A DNA stretch of 64,000 nt from Clostridiales bacterium (GTDB lineage Bacteria > Bacillota > Clostridia > Oscillospirales > Butyricicoccaceae): NCBI GenBank assembly GCA_004555915.1, contig SFJM01000014.1, forward strand, positions 18,594 to 82,593. The letters run 5' to 3'. Below the pieces are notes generated by a model. It was not told where the DNA came from and searched no databases. It saw only the letters and a program-made list of their open reading frames with translations. Position 1 is the stretch's first letter, and each line of letters opens with the position of its first letter. Positions 41,643-51,400 of the stretch are shown piece by piece. The position numbers and the translations under genes were made by a program.

Positions 41643-42742
41643 TTACGGTTTCTGTTCAGAATGTTCCTGATTATCCGGTTTATCTGCCGGTTCGTTATGC
41701 TCCTGTTCCTCTGTTTTTCCTTCCGCCTGCTCCCGCTTTTTCAGTTCATCCCGCAGCTGCTGCTCATGATGCTGCATCTTGCGTTTTTCCGCGGAAAGAT
41801 ACACAATGCCGCCGATGACAATGGTAATGAGTACCACTGCCACCATGACAATGGCACGGAACTCGCCGGACGTTGTCAGCACGACAGCCAGAAGTCCCAG
41901 AATCGTGGAAATAATATACAGGATTGCAACCGTCTGCTTCTGATTGAAGCCCATATCAATCAGTCTGTGATGGACATGTCCGCGGTCTGCGGAAAACGGG
42001 CTGCGTCCCGCCAGAATCCGGCGTGTAAAGGCAAATGCCGTATCAAAAATCGGCAGGCCCAGAATCAGGAACGGTACGGCAAACGAAATAATCGCATATA
42101 CCTTGAACATGCCCTGAATGGACATGGTTGCCAGCATAAAGCCCAGAAAGGTCGAACCGGTATCACCCATGAAAATACTTGCCGGATTCAGGTTATACGG
42201 CATAAATCCCACACAGGCACCCGCCAGCACAGCCAGCAGGATGGCAATCGGGATTTCACCAATCAGCAGGGATACCGCCAGCATGGTCATGCAGGCAATC
42301 GCCGACACGCCCACGGCCAGACCGTCCAGACCGTCAATCAGATTGACCGCATTGGTAATGGCAACAATCCAGATAATCGTAATCGGGATTGACAGCATGC
42401 CAAACTGCAGGTACAGCTGGTCACTGAACAGGTTGGGATTGGTAATCAGCTCAATGCGCAGATTACCGAAAATCACCGGAATGGCTGCCGCAACCAGCTG
42501 AATGCCAAACTTGAACTTTGCTCCCAGCGCATTGCGGTCATCAAAAATACCCAGGATGACAATCATCGCCGATCCCAGCAAAATGGTTGCTTTTTATGCA
42601 TACGGCGCGCGTCCTTTGGCACATCAATCGCACCGATGCGGTGTGCAAGCTTCTTTACCGGCGGTGTCAGGGCAAAGGACAGAAGTCCTGCCGCAAAAAA
42701 CGCCACCAGAACCCTGACCACAACCAGATATATTTCATCCAT
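41643..42742 (-). pseudogene. wecA/tagO/mraY-like glycosyl-phosphate transferase with frameshifting deletion
   Basis: The ATG at 42742 (GAGGTG site) starts an N-terminus typical of the family: VKKLAHRIGAIDVPKDARRMHKK. It then runs out of frame into FCWDRR and a stop. The family sequence resumes in another frame at LLGSAMIVILGIFDDR and continues intact to 41643, with NLIDGLDGLAVG, NPASIFMGDTGSTFLG and the GHVHHRLIDMG motif, then an acidic Gln/Glu-rich tail. Compared with B. subtilis TagO about 30 residues (the RMGGLAIF region and following helix) are missing at the junction. An internal start could make a 312-aa protein lacking the first helices. The enzyme normally transfers GlcNAc-1-P to undecaprenyl phosphate. 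Confidence 0.75.
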
Positions 42743-42770
42743 ATAGCACCTCAGATTACGTCGGCACCGA

Positions 42771-43961
42771 TTACTTCAAAAATTCCGCTACGGTTTCGCC
42801 AATCCGCTGGCAGGCAATTTCAATATTTTCCAGACTCGGCATAGAGAAATTCATGCGGAAGCCATTGCATACGGCACTCTCATCGGTGGCAAACGCATTG
42901 CCCGGTACGCATGCAACCTTACGCTTGGTGATTTCCTGGCACAGCTTGAAGCTGTCATAGCCCTCCGGCAGCTCGCCCCAGATGAACAAGCCGCCGTTCG
43001 GATGGGTAAATGTCACACGCTTATCCACATACTTATCCAGTGCTGCCAGCATTGCGTCACGCTTGATCTTGTGCAGCTCACAGATATCCTTAATATGCGC
43101 ATCCAGATCATAGGTATCCAGATATCTGGATACCAGCATCTGGAAATACATGTTGGTATGTACATCGCTTACCTGCTTGCAGACTACCATGCGGTTGATA
43201 ATGTCCTTGTTTGCCAGGCAGAAGCCGATACGCATGCCGGGAGACAGAACCTTGGAATAGGAGCCTGCATAGACCACACGGCCTTCGGTATCCATGGACT
43301 TGACGGTGGGAACCGGCTCGCCCTCATAACGCAGCTCAAAATACGGGTTATCCTCCAGAATCAGCACATCGTACTTCTTTGCGATTTCCAGCAGCTGCTT
43401 GCGGCGCTCCAGCGTCATAGTACGGCCGGACGGGTTCTGGAAGGTGGGAATGACATAGATAAACTTGACGTTTTCCGTGGTAGACAGTACTTCCTCCAGC
43501 TTGTCCATGCGCATGCCTTCTTCATCCATCGGCACACCCTTCAGCTGTGCGCCGAAGCTGCGGAATGCGTTGAGGGCGCCAATGAAGCTCGGCTCCTCGC
43601 AGACCACCACATCACCGCGGTTAATCATGGTCTGAGTAAACAGGCTGATGGTCTGCTGGCCGCCGGTGGTGATAATCACATCATCCGCCTCCGTGCCGGT
43701 CTGATACTTTTCCATCAGGCGCTTTTTGGTCTGCTCCCGCAGCGGGGTATAGCCCTCTGTCGTGCCGTACTGCAGCGTGGTAACCAGATCATTGGCAAAA
43801 ATATCATTGCCGATTGCTGTCATTTCCTTTGTCGGGTAGGAACCTGGGTCCGGGGAACCTGCAGACAGTGCAATGACCTCCGGGTCCACCAGTACCTTGA
43901 AGATCTCACGAATAGCGGACGGCTTCATAGCCGCGATATGGTCAGCGATTTTATATTCCAT
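42771..43961 (-). CDS. PLP-dependent aminotransferase (2-aminoadipate transaminase/LysN-like)
   Basis: A 396-aa fold-type I aminotransferase. It has IALSAGSPDPGSYPTKEM, LQYGTTEGYTPLREQ, TTGGQQTISLFTQT, FIYVIPTFQNPSGRTM, DVLILEDNPYFELRYEG and the PLP lysine in YAGSYSKVLSPGMRIGF. This is the class I/II LysN or MocR-catalytic-domain type, often broad for aromatic, aminoadipate or branched substrates. Start 43961 has GGAGAG. It heads the transcript that continues into wecA/tagO and wecB (28 bases to the next start), although it has no obvious link to polymer synthesis. Confidence 0.92.
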   Translation of the reverse strand: MEYKIADHIAAMKPSAIREIFKVLVDPEVIALSAGSPDPGSYPTKEMTAIGNDIFANDLVTTLQYGTTEGYTPLREQTKKRLMEKYQTGTEADDVIITTGGQQTISLFTQTMINRGDVVVCEEPSFIGALNAFRSFGAQLKGVPMDEEGMRMDKLEEVLSTTENVKFIYVIPTFQNPSGRTMTLERRKQLLEIAKKYDVLILEDNPYFELRYEGEPVPTVKSMDTEGRVVYAGSYSKVLSPGMRIGFCLANKDIINRMVVCKQVSDVHTNMYFQMLVSRYLDTYDLDAHIKDICELHKIKRDAMLAALDKYVDKRVTFTHPNGGLFIWGELPEGYDSFKLCQEITKRKVACVPGNAFATDESAVCNGFRMNFSMPSLENIEIACQRIGETVAEFLK

Positions 43962-44026
43962 AACAATTCTCTCCTGATCCTGAATTTTGGGTTATTTTTT
44001 TGCGCAAAACAATACGCTTATAGTTG

Positions 44027-44055
44027 ATTTTATCACAATGAAGCGTTTCTTGCAA
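44027..44055 (-). promoter_or_regulatory. promoter of the aminotransferase gene
   Basis: TTGCAA (44055-44050), 17 bases, TAAAAT (44032-44027) on the minus strand, 66 bases upstream of the start codon. Confidence 0.7.
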
Positions 44056-44122
44056 CTGCATGGGCTGTGCTCCTGTGAATTTTTCGGTAAGGTTTGGTGA
44101 TTTTTCGTCTGTACCCGTGCAG

Positions 44123-44213
44123 AAAAAAATCCCTCCCGCCGCAGCGGAAGGGATTGTATTATAATTTTATGTAAAATACACAATCCCACAGAGAAAACGG
44201 CCCGTTTCCTTTT
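44123..44213 (-). ncRNA. candidate small RNA, about 90 nt
   Basis: A minus-strand promoter-like element (TTGCAA at 44242-44237 and a GATATA/CGATAT -10 near 44219-44213) is followed within 90 bases by a strong intrinsic terminator (AATCCC...GGGATT, then TTTTTTT, 44155-44123). The next gene has its own promoter downstream, so this is a separate short unit. A second pairing is possible: GGGATTGT (44187-44180) with ACAATCCC (44157-44150 region) competes with the terminator stem. No open frame with a ribosome binding site fits. It resembles no RNA class I recognise. Confidence 0.45.
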
Positions 44214-44336
44214 ATATCGTATAAAATATGCAGTTTTTGCAAAAAATTAACAACTTAGCACTTCTGACCTGCCGGATTTGTGGTATACTATCGTGGTAAT
44301 GTTTTCGTCTTATCTTTATGAAAGGAATTCTGACGC
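44156..44336. other. divergent intergenic region
   Basis: Together with 43962-44155 this is a 375-base gap without protein genes. It contains the aminotransferase promoter, the small-RNA candidate, and an extended -10 (TGGTATACT, 44280-44288 region) that probably serves the exporter gene to the right. Confidence 0.5.
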
Positions 44337-44834
44337 ATGATTGACACGCTATTTACCTTCCTGACCGAGCATATCAGCGCCTATGGAGCTGTTTTCATTG
44401 TCTCCATGATTCCGCTCATTGAGCTGCGCGGTTCGGTGATCGTCGGCACAGCCTTCGGCCTGCCATGGATGAATGTCCTTCTGCTGAGCATTGTCGGCAA
44501 CCTGATTCCCATCCCGTTTATCCTGATCTTCGGCAAAAAGCTCATCGGCTGGCTCAAAACACTTCCGTTTCTGTCCCGTTTTACCCGCTGGTATGAACAG
44601 CGCCTGCTGAACAAGTCGGATACCATTCAAAAGTTTGCCTTTTACGGCCTGTGGCTGTTTGTCGGCATCCCGCTGCCGGGTACCGGTGCATGGTCCGGTT
44701 CCGTCATCGCATCCCTTCTGGATGTCCCGCTGAAGAAATCCATACCGGCTGTCATTGCCGGCGTACTGACTGCCGGTATTATCATGACCGTAGCCTCCCG
44801 CGGTGTTGCCGGACTGTTCCAGTTCCTGGCCTGA
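44337..44834 (+). CDS. small multi-drug export protein family (COG2426)
   Basis: A 165-aa membrane protein with about four hydrophobic segments. It has the family start YGAVFIVSMIPLIELRGSVIVGTAFGLPWM and the motif GLWLFVGIPLPGTGAWSGSVIASLLDVPLKKSIPAV, which mirrors the re-entrant loop of DedA-like proteins. Annotated elsewhere as small multi-drug export protein on thin evidence; a lipid or ion transport role is equally possible. AAAGGAATT site. It is directly upstream of a PAP2 phosphatase, and DedA-fold plus PAP2 pairs suggest undecaprenyl-phosphate or other polyprenyl/phospholipid handling. Confidence 0.85.
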   Translation: MIDTLFTFLTEHISAYGAVFIVSMIPLIELRGSVIVGTAFGLPWMNVLLLSIVGNLIPIPFILIFGKKLIGWLKTLPFLSRFTRWYEQRLLNKSDTIQKFAFYGLWLFVGIPLPGTGAWSGSVIASLLDVPLKKSIPAVIAGVLTAGIIMTVASRGVAGLFQFLA

Positions 44835-44848
44835 GAGGTATGGTTTCC

Positions 44849-45391
44849 ATGCTGGCTATGATTACATCACTGGATTTTTCCATCCTGCTTTGGATTCAGG
44901 AGCATCTCCGCTGCGGGGTGCTGGATACCATTCTTCCATTCATCACCCATTTGGGCGATAAGGGCTTATGCTGGATTGTGCTGGGCATCCTGCTGCTGAT
45001 TCCGCGCCGGACACGTGTCTGGGGCATCTGCGTGCTGGTCTGCCTTGCCGTTGACTGCCTGCTGGGAGAAGGGCTGCTCAAGCACCTGTTTCTGCGGCAA
45101 CGGCCCTGTATCCTGCGGCCCATTGAGGATATGCTGGTTTCGGTTCCCCATACCACCTCCTTCCCGTCGGGACACTCCGCGTCTTCCTTTACCGCGGCTA
45201 CCGCATTGTTTTTCAACAACCGTCGAGCCGGTATCGCGGCTTATGTCCTGGCATTCCTGATTGCCTTCTCCCGCCTGTACTGCTATGTACATTTCCCGAC
45301 AGATGTACTGGGCGGAATCCTGCTGGGTATCTGTGTTGCCATTGTCCTGACACCGATGCTCAAACGGCGGCTTTCTCATATTTCCAACTGA
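44849..45391 (+). CDS. PAP2 family phosphatase
   Basis: A 180-aa membrane phosphatase with all three active-site motifs: KHLFLRQRP (KxxxxxxRP), TSFPSGHSASSF (PSGH) and SRLYCYVHFPTDVLGG (SRxxxxxHxxxD). Relatives dephosphorylate undecaprenyl pyrophosphate (BcrC-like) or phosphatidate. Start 44849 has GAGAGG 10 bases upstream; a nearer ATG (44840) leaves no spacing. It follows the DedA-like gene by 14 bases. Confidence 0.92.
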   Translation: MLAMITSLDFSILLWIQEHLRCGVLDTILPFITHLGDKGLCWIVLGILLLIPRRTRVWGICVLVCLAVDCLLGEGLLKHLFLRQRPCILRPIEDMLVSVPHTTSFPSGHSASSFTAATALFFNNRRAGIAAYVLAFLIAFSRLYCYVHFPTDVLGGILLGICVAIVLTPMLKRRLSHISN

Positions 45392-45398
45392 TTTTCCT

Positions 45399-45430
45399 GA
45401 TGCACTGCCATATGGCGGTGCATCTTTTTT
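45399..45430 (+). terminator. terminator of the exporter-PAP2 transcript
   Basis: GATGCAC and GTGCATC arms with inner GCCATATGGC, then TTTTTTT. Confidence 0.9.
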
Positions 45431-45452
45431 CCTGTTCCGTTTTTTTGACGGC

Positions 45453-45481
45453 TTGACTTTTATTTCTCCATTTGTTAAGCT
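45453..45481 (+). promoter_or_regulatory. promoter of the MATE gene
   Basis: TTGACT (45453-45458), 17 bases, TAAGCT (45476-45481). Confidence 0.55.
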
Positions 45482-45497
45482 AAAAACAGAATAAATC

Positions 45498-45532
45498 GCG
45501 TAAGGCTGATTTTTAAGCTTTACGCATTTTTT
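45498..45532 (+). terminator. leader hairpin with T-run before the MATE gene
   Basis: GCGTAAGGCT pairs with AGCTTTACGC (one mismatch) followed by ATTTTTT. It begins about 10 bases after the predicted transcription start and 35 bases before the start codon, so it may attenuate the pump gene. No known riboswitch aptamer fits in so short a leader. Confidence 0.5.
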
Positions 45533-45566
45533 ACCGTTACAACGGAAAGGAGCCTCAGTAAAACCA

Positions 45567-46940
45567 TTGGAAAATCCATTAAAAACAGAAAAAATCAGCC
45601 GGCTGCTGCGCAATTTTGCCATTCCAAGCATCATTGCCATGCTGGTCAGTGCGCTGTACAACATTGTTGACCAGATCTTTATCGGACAGAGTATTGGTGA
45701 GCTGGGAAATGCCGCCACCAATGTATCCTTTCCCCTTACAACCATCTGTATTGCCATTTCCCTGCTGTTTGGCATCGGTGGTGCATCTGCCTTTAACCTG
45801 ACCATGGGCCGCGGCGACAGCAAACGGGCTATCCATTATATCGGCAACGCGGCTGCCATGCTGGTCTCCTGCGGTATTGTCCTGTGTATTGTCACCCATC
45901 TGTTCCTTACACCCATGCTGCAGTTTTTCGGTGCACCGGACAATGTGCTGGGTTATGCGAAAACCTATACCAATATTACCTCCTTTGGCTTCCCATTCCT
46001 CATCCTGGCAACCGGCAGCGGCCATCTCATCCGTGCGGACGGCAGTCCCCGTTTTTCTATGGCATGCAATCTGACCGGCGCCATCATCAACACCATTCTT
46101 GACCCGCTGTTTATCTTCGGCTTCCATTGGGGCATGGCCGGTGCGGCTTTTGCCACAATCATCGGACAGTTTGTCTCCGGTGCCATGGCAATCCATTACC
46201 TCTGCCATTATAAAACCGTCCGGCTGGAGCGAAAGCATCTGCGTCCCCAATGGCAGTATATCCGATGGGTAATGTCGCTGGGCGCAGCCTCCTGCTTCAA
46301 CCAGATTGCCATGACCATCGTACAGATCGCACTCAACAAATCGCTGACCTATTACGGCGCGTTGTCTGTTTATGGCGAATCCATCCCGCTGGCATGTGCC
46401 GGTATTATTACCAAGGTAAATCAGATTTTCTTTTCTGTCATCATCGGCCTGTCTCAGTCCATTCAGCCGATTGCAAGCTTCAATTACGGTGCACGGCAGT
46501 ATCCCCGTGTACGGCAGGTCTATTATCTGGCAATCCGGGTTGGTTTTGTCATTTCCATTCTGTCATTTGCCGTATTCCAGCTGTTCCCACGGCAGATTAT
46601 TTCCCTGTTTGGTTCGGGTGACGCGCTGTATTACCAGTTTGCCGTTTCCTATTTCCGCATTTATTTCTTCTGCACCTTTGTCAACTGTTTGCAGCCGATT
46701 TCGTCCACCTTCTTTACCGCCATTGGCAAACCGAAAAAAGGCATGTTCCTGTCCATGACCCGGCAGATTCTGTTCCTGCTTCCGCTGATTCTGATTCTGC
46801 CGCTGTTCTTCGGCATGGATGGCATCCTGTTTTCCGGCCCCATCGCAGATGGCATTGCCGCTGTCGTTGCCATCGTCATGATGCGCATGGAAATGCAGGA
46901 CATGCGGCAGAAGGAGCTGCATCTACCGGAAATCGAATAA
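45567..46940 (+). CDS. MATE family efflux transporter
   Basis: A 457-aa protein with 12 membrane segments. It starts PLKTEKISRLLRNFAIPSIIAMLVSALYNIVDQIFIG, typical of MepA/NorM-like Firmicute MATE pumps, and has the internal repeat start SLGAASCFNQIAMTIVQIALN halfway through. It exports drugs or metabolites using Na+ or H+. It starts at TTG (45567); the AAAGGAG site is 14 bases upstream, longer than ideal, so initiation may be weak. It has its own promoter and a leader hairpin. Confidence 0.93.
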   Translation: MENPLKTEKISRLLRNFAIPSIIAMLVSALYNIVDQIFIGQSIGELGNAATNVSFPLTTICIAISLLFGIGGASAFNLTMGRGDSKRAIHYIGNAAAMLVSCGIVLCIVTHLFLTPMLQFFGAPDNVLGYAKTYTNITSFGFPFLILATGSGHLIRADGSPRFSMACNLTGAIINTILDPLFIFGFHWGMAGAAFATIIGQFVSGAMAIHYLCHYKTVRLERKHLRPQWQYIRWVMSLGAASCFNQIAMTIVQIALNKSLTYYGALSVYGESIPLACAGIITKVNQIFFSVIIGLSQSIQPIASFNYGARQYPRVRQVYYLAIRVGFVISILSFAVFQLFPRQIISLFGSGDALYYQFAVSYFRIYFFCTFVNCLQPISSTFFTAIGKPKKGMFLSMTRQILFLLPLILILPLFFGMDGILFSGPIADGIAAVVAIVMMRMEMQDMRQKELHLPEIE

Positions 46941-46944
46941 CACA

Positions 46945-46980
46945 AAAAGCGAGTGGTTTTCTCAGCCACCCGCTTTTCTT
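46945..46980. terminator. bidirectional terminator between the MATE gene and dinB
   Basis: AAAAGCG-GTGG pairs with CCAC-CGCTTTT, with A-tract and T-tract on either side. It serves both converging genes. Confidence 0.85.
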
Positions 46981-48219
46981 TTACTCTTTTTTCTGCTCCA
47001 TCTGTGCGCGGTATTTCCGCCCGATGCGCTTTGCGTTGTCACAGGCCGAGCCATGTGTAATGGTATCCACGCCATACCGGCTGCGGATGGCATCCACAGC
47101 CCGGTCCAGCTTCCGTGCCTTTTCCTTCTGTTCATCCGGGAACAGGCTGAGCTGCTCCACATCCTCCCGGGTAATTTCCGACAGAGACAATCCCAGCAGG
47201 CGCAGTGGTGTTTTCCCGTCCCACAGCTCCGCAAACAGCTGTCTGGCAATTCCATAGATTTCCGAAGTAATATCCGTGGGAATGTCCAGCTTGTGCTGAT
47301 GGGACCGGTTTTTAAACTCCGCCGAGCGGATGCTGACCCCGATACAATACGCCTTTGCATGGTCCGCACGCATGCGGGAGGCCGCGCTGTCGGTCAGGGA
47401 CAGAAAAATCCGGTTCGCCTGCTCCTGTGTGGTTACATTTTCCTCCAGCGTGGTGGAAACACTGTATCCCTTTGCCTCCTGCCGCTGTGCCTGCACCGGC
47501 GTGTCATCTCTGCCGTTGGCATAGCGGTACAGCTGCATGCCCAGCTTGCTGCCCACCAGCGCCTGTATCCGCCGGACATCCTGCCGGGCCAGGTCGCCAA
47601 TGGTCACAATCCGTGCCTTTTGCAGCTTTTGCGCCGTGGTTCTTCCCACGGTCAGCAGGTCACCCACCGGCAATGGCCAGAGCTTTGCCGGTATCTCATG
47701 GGAAAACAACGTATGTACCTTGTCCGGCTTTTCAAAATCACTTGCCATCTTTGCCAGCAGCTTATTGGGCCCGATACCCACGTTCACGGTAAAGCCCAGG
47801 GTATCCCGGATGGTATCCTTGATTTCACAGGCAGCTGCAACCGGATCTGGATACATGGTCCCGGTTCCCGTCATGTCCAGAAAGCATTCATCAATGGAAA
47901 ACTGCTCTACCACCGGCGCATAGCTGCGGCAGATCTCCACAAAGGCTTTGGAGCAGGCCTCATACAGTCGGAAATCCGGTGGGGCTATCACCAGCTCCGG
48001 ACATTTGCGCAGGGCCATGCCCACAGGCTCTCCGGTCTGCACGCCCAACCGCTTCGCCGGGATGGATTTTGCCAGCACCACACCGGTACGTTTTTGGGGA
48101 TTGCCGCCGATACAGGAGGGAATCAGCCGCAAATCTTCCTTCCCTTCCTTCACGCGCCGTGCGGACTCCCAGGAAAGGTATGCGCTGTTGACATCCACAT
48201 GAAAAATCAGCCGTTCCAT
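46981..48219 (-). CDS. dinB: DNA polymerase IV (Y family)
   Basis: A 412-aa translesion polymerase. The catalytic acidic residues are in IFHVDVNSAYLSWE and FSIDECFLDMTG. The DNA-binding helix-hairpin-helix is NVGIGPNKLLAKMASDFEKPD and later LLTVGRTTAQKL. The little-finger domain continues to the C-terminus. There is no clear beta-clamp motif call beyond QLSLFPDE (QLSLF, residues 376-380), which fits the QLxLF clamp-binding consensus. Start 48219 has GGAGGGAGGATATC. No SOS box (GAAC-4-GTTC) is evident upstream. Confidence 0.95.
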   Translation of the reverse strand: MERLIFHVDVNSAYLSWESARRVKEGKEDLRLIPSCIGGNPQKRTGVVLAKSIPAKRLGVQTGEPVGMALRKCPELVIAPPDFRLYEACSKAFVEICRSYAPVVEQFSIDECFLDMTGTGTMYPDPVAAACEIKDTIRDTLGFTVNVGIGPNKLLAKMASDFEKPDKVHTLFSHEIPAKLWPLPVGDLLTVGRTTAQKLQKARIVTIGDLARQDVRRIQALVGSKLGMQLYRYANGRDDTPVQAQRQEAKGYSVSTTLEENVTTQEQANRIFLSLTDSAASRMRADHAKAYCIGVSIRSAEFKNRSHQHKLDIPTDITSEIYGIARQLFAELWDGKTPLRLLGLSLSEITREDVEQLSLFPDEQKEKARKLDRAVDAIRSRYGVDTITHGSACDNAKRIGRKYRAQMEQKKE

Positions 48220-48364
48220 GATATCCTCCCTCCGTTTTTTGTGTAAGTCTATCATAACATGGTACAAGTGGAAGATCAAACAAACGATAAAAAATGTTAC
48301 ACAGATAACCATCACCTGTCATTTCCCGTTGGAATATGTACATATTTTTAACAGAACCGCATGC

Positions 48365-48370
48365 TATAAT
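48365..48370 (+). promoter_or_regulatory. extended -10 promoter of the activase gene
   Basis: TGCTATAAT, an extended -10 element, lies 64 bases before the start codon. The -35 region is weak. Confidence 0.55.
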
Positions 48371-48433
48371 GAAAAAAACCCTTCGACTGAAATCGACAGG
48401 AGTCATTCTGATTTATGTATCGAGGTTTCTTGT

Positions 48434-51400
48434 ATGTCCAACAAAAATTCTACTCTTCTCCTCGGTCTTGATATTGGTTCCACCACGGTCAAAGCCGTTG
48501 TACTGAAACCGGGTCGGACAGAGGTTTTATTTTCCCTATACCGCCGCCACCATGCTGAGCAGGCCCGTGCGATCCGCAACCTGCTGCGCGAGGTGCACGC
48601 GGCATTCCCCCAAAACTGCTTCCGTATTGCTGTCTGCGGCTCCGGCGGCAAGCCCATTGCGGAACACATCGGGGCACATTATGTCCAGGAAGTCGTGGCA
48701 AACGCATCCGCCGTGCGCATGCTGTATCCCCAGGCTCGTACCGCCATTGAGCTGGGCGGTCAGGACGCAAAAATCATTTTCTTTTACTATGATGAAGCAG
48801 CCGGCCGCCTGGTGGCATCTGATATGCGCATGAATGGCAGCTGTGCCGGCGGTACCGGTGCGTTTATTGATGAAATCGCCGCGCTGCTCAAAACGCCCAC
48901 GGAACATTTTGAAGCGCTGGCAGCCCGGGGTACCACGGTACACAGCATTTCGGGACGCTGCGGTGTCTTTGCCAAAACAGATATCCAGTCCATCCTCAAT
49001 GCAGGCGGCAGCAAGGAGGACATTGCCCTTTCCGCCTTCCATGCCATTGTCAAGCAGACCATCGGCGGTCTGGCACAAGGCCTGAAATTACAGGCACCAA
49101 TCATCTTTGAAGGCGGCCCGCTGACCTTCAATCCTACACTGGTTCGCGCCTTCGCGGAGCGTTTACAGCTGCAGCCGGAGGATATCATCCGTCCGGAGCA
49201 TGCGGATACCATTGTGGCGCAGGGCGCTGCCCTGACACTGGAGGAGCTGTTTTCCGACACAGCGGAAACCGATCTCCTGCTGCTGCCGGATGCCATTGAC
49301 GCACTGGATACCGCCATCCATCAGCCAAAGCAGGCAAGTCTGTCTGATGCCGGACCGTATTTTGACTCCGAAGAGCAATGTGTGGAATGGATCAGACGCC
49401 ATGCCGCACCTCCGCTGGCACAGCCTCAGCTGCAGCCCGGGGATACCCTGCGGGTTTATATTGGCATTGATGCAGGAAGTACCACCTCAAAGCTGGTATT
49501 TCTCGATGAAACCGAACAGGTCGTTGACCGGTTTTATTCCGGCAATCATGGCGATCCCATCCGTACCATCCGTCACGGGCTGATGGAGCTGGAACAGAAA
49601 TACAATGCCCTTGGCGTTCATCTGGAGGTGCTCGGCCTGGGTACCACCGGTTATGGCGAGCTGATGCTGGCAAAGGCCTTCGGTGCGGATTATCATACGG
49701 TGGAAACCGTTTCCCATGCCGCTGCGGCAAAAAAATATGTCCCGGATGTGAGCTTTATTCTGGATATCGGCGGGCAGGACATGAAGGCTATCTGGATTTC
49801 CGGCGATATCGTCACCAATATCACGCTGAATGAAGCCTGTTCCTCCGGATGTGGCTCATTTCTTGAAAATTTTGCTGTTTCCCTGGGTATTCCGGTGGAT
49901 CAGATTGCAGATGCCGCCTTTCGTTCCCGGCATCCCGCTGACCTTGGCAGCCGCTGCACGGTATTTATGAACAGCACCATTATTACCGAACAGAAAAACG
50001 GACGCAGTCCGGATGATATCATGGCTGGCCTGTGCCGTTCCATCATTGAAAATGTGTTTACCAAGGTTGTCCGTATTTCCAATACCGATGAACTGGGCGA
50101 GCATATTGTCGTGCAGGGCGGTACCTTCAAAAATGATGCCGTCCTCCGCGCACTGGAGCAATACCTGGGCCGGGAGGTGACCCGTGCGCCTTATGCCGGT
50201 GAAATGGGTGCCATTGGCGCGGCCCTTTTGACCAAACGGCAGATGGAAGCAGAAGCATCCGCTGCCAGCCACTTTATCGGCTTTGCCGCCCTGCCGGATT
50301 TCGATTATACCCAGACAGAAAATCTCCCCTGTCCCCATTGTGCAAACCATTGCAGCCGCACGGTGGTGCGTTTTTCCAATGGCACGGCTTTCGTCACTGG
50401 TAACCGGTGCCCGCGGGGCGAGGTGCTGGAGGATCAGCCGCAGCAGCAGGTCAAAACCGCGCCAGATATGTTCCTGATGCGTGAGAGCATGCTGTTCCGG
50501 GACTATCCCTTCAGGCAGGTCAGCCCAGACAAACACATCACCATCGGCCTGCCGCGTACCCTGGAATTCTGGGACAGCATGCCGTTCTGGACCACCTTTT
50601 TCCATGCGCTGGGCTACCAGACCAAATTATCCCATCCAAGCTCCCGCCCGCTGTATGAGCAGGGCATTCCATCCGTCGCCTCGGATACCGTTTGCTTCCC
50701 TGCCAAGCTGACCCATGGCCATGTGCGGGATCTGGCAAAGCAGGGAGTAGACCGGATTTTTATGCCGATGATGATGGAAATGCCGCCGGATGATAAAAAC
50801 GGGGAAAGCAATTACGTCTGTGCCGTCCTCAAGGGCTATCCGCATATTGTACACCATTCCGACGAGCCGGAAAACCAGTGGCACATTGCGTTTGACTGTC
50901 CCATGTTTCACTGGCATACCCATGAGGACCGTATCCGCCAGATTGTCATGTTCTTTCAGAAGGAATACGGTCTGTCCAAAACCGAAATTCTGGATGCCTT
51001 CCATCAGGGTGAAGCCGTCCTGCTGCAGTTCCGCCAAAAGCTGCGTGATATCGCACAGGATATTCTCCATCAGGCGGAGCAGAACCATTCCTTTGCGGTT
51101 GTGCTTGCCGGCCGTCCATATCACAATGACCCGCTGGTCTGCCATGACCTGTCCCGCGTGTTTACCAAAGCCGGTGTGCCGGTCATTACCGTAGATGCCC
51201 TGCCGGAGCTGAATCAGGTTGACCTGCGGTATACCCGTGCGGAGGTGACGAATAATTTCCACACCCGTATGCTGTCCGGTGCCATGCTGGCTTCTCAGTC
51301 TCCCTATCTGGAGTATGTCCAGATTGTCAGCTTCGGCTGTGGGCATGATGCCATTCTTTCGGATGAAATTATCCGTATCATGCAAAACACCTCCGGCAAG

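Noticed and set aside
43962..44242. T-box or amino-acid riboswitch for the aminotransferase
   Set aside because: The leader is too short, lacks the T-box sequence, and the aminotransferase has its own promoter after the terminator.
48219..48433. SOS (LexA) box upstream of dinB
   Set aside because: No GAAC-4-GTTC or close variant is seen between the dinB start and the divergent promoter.
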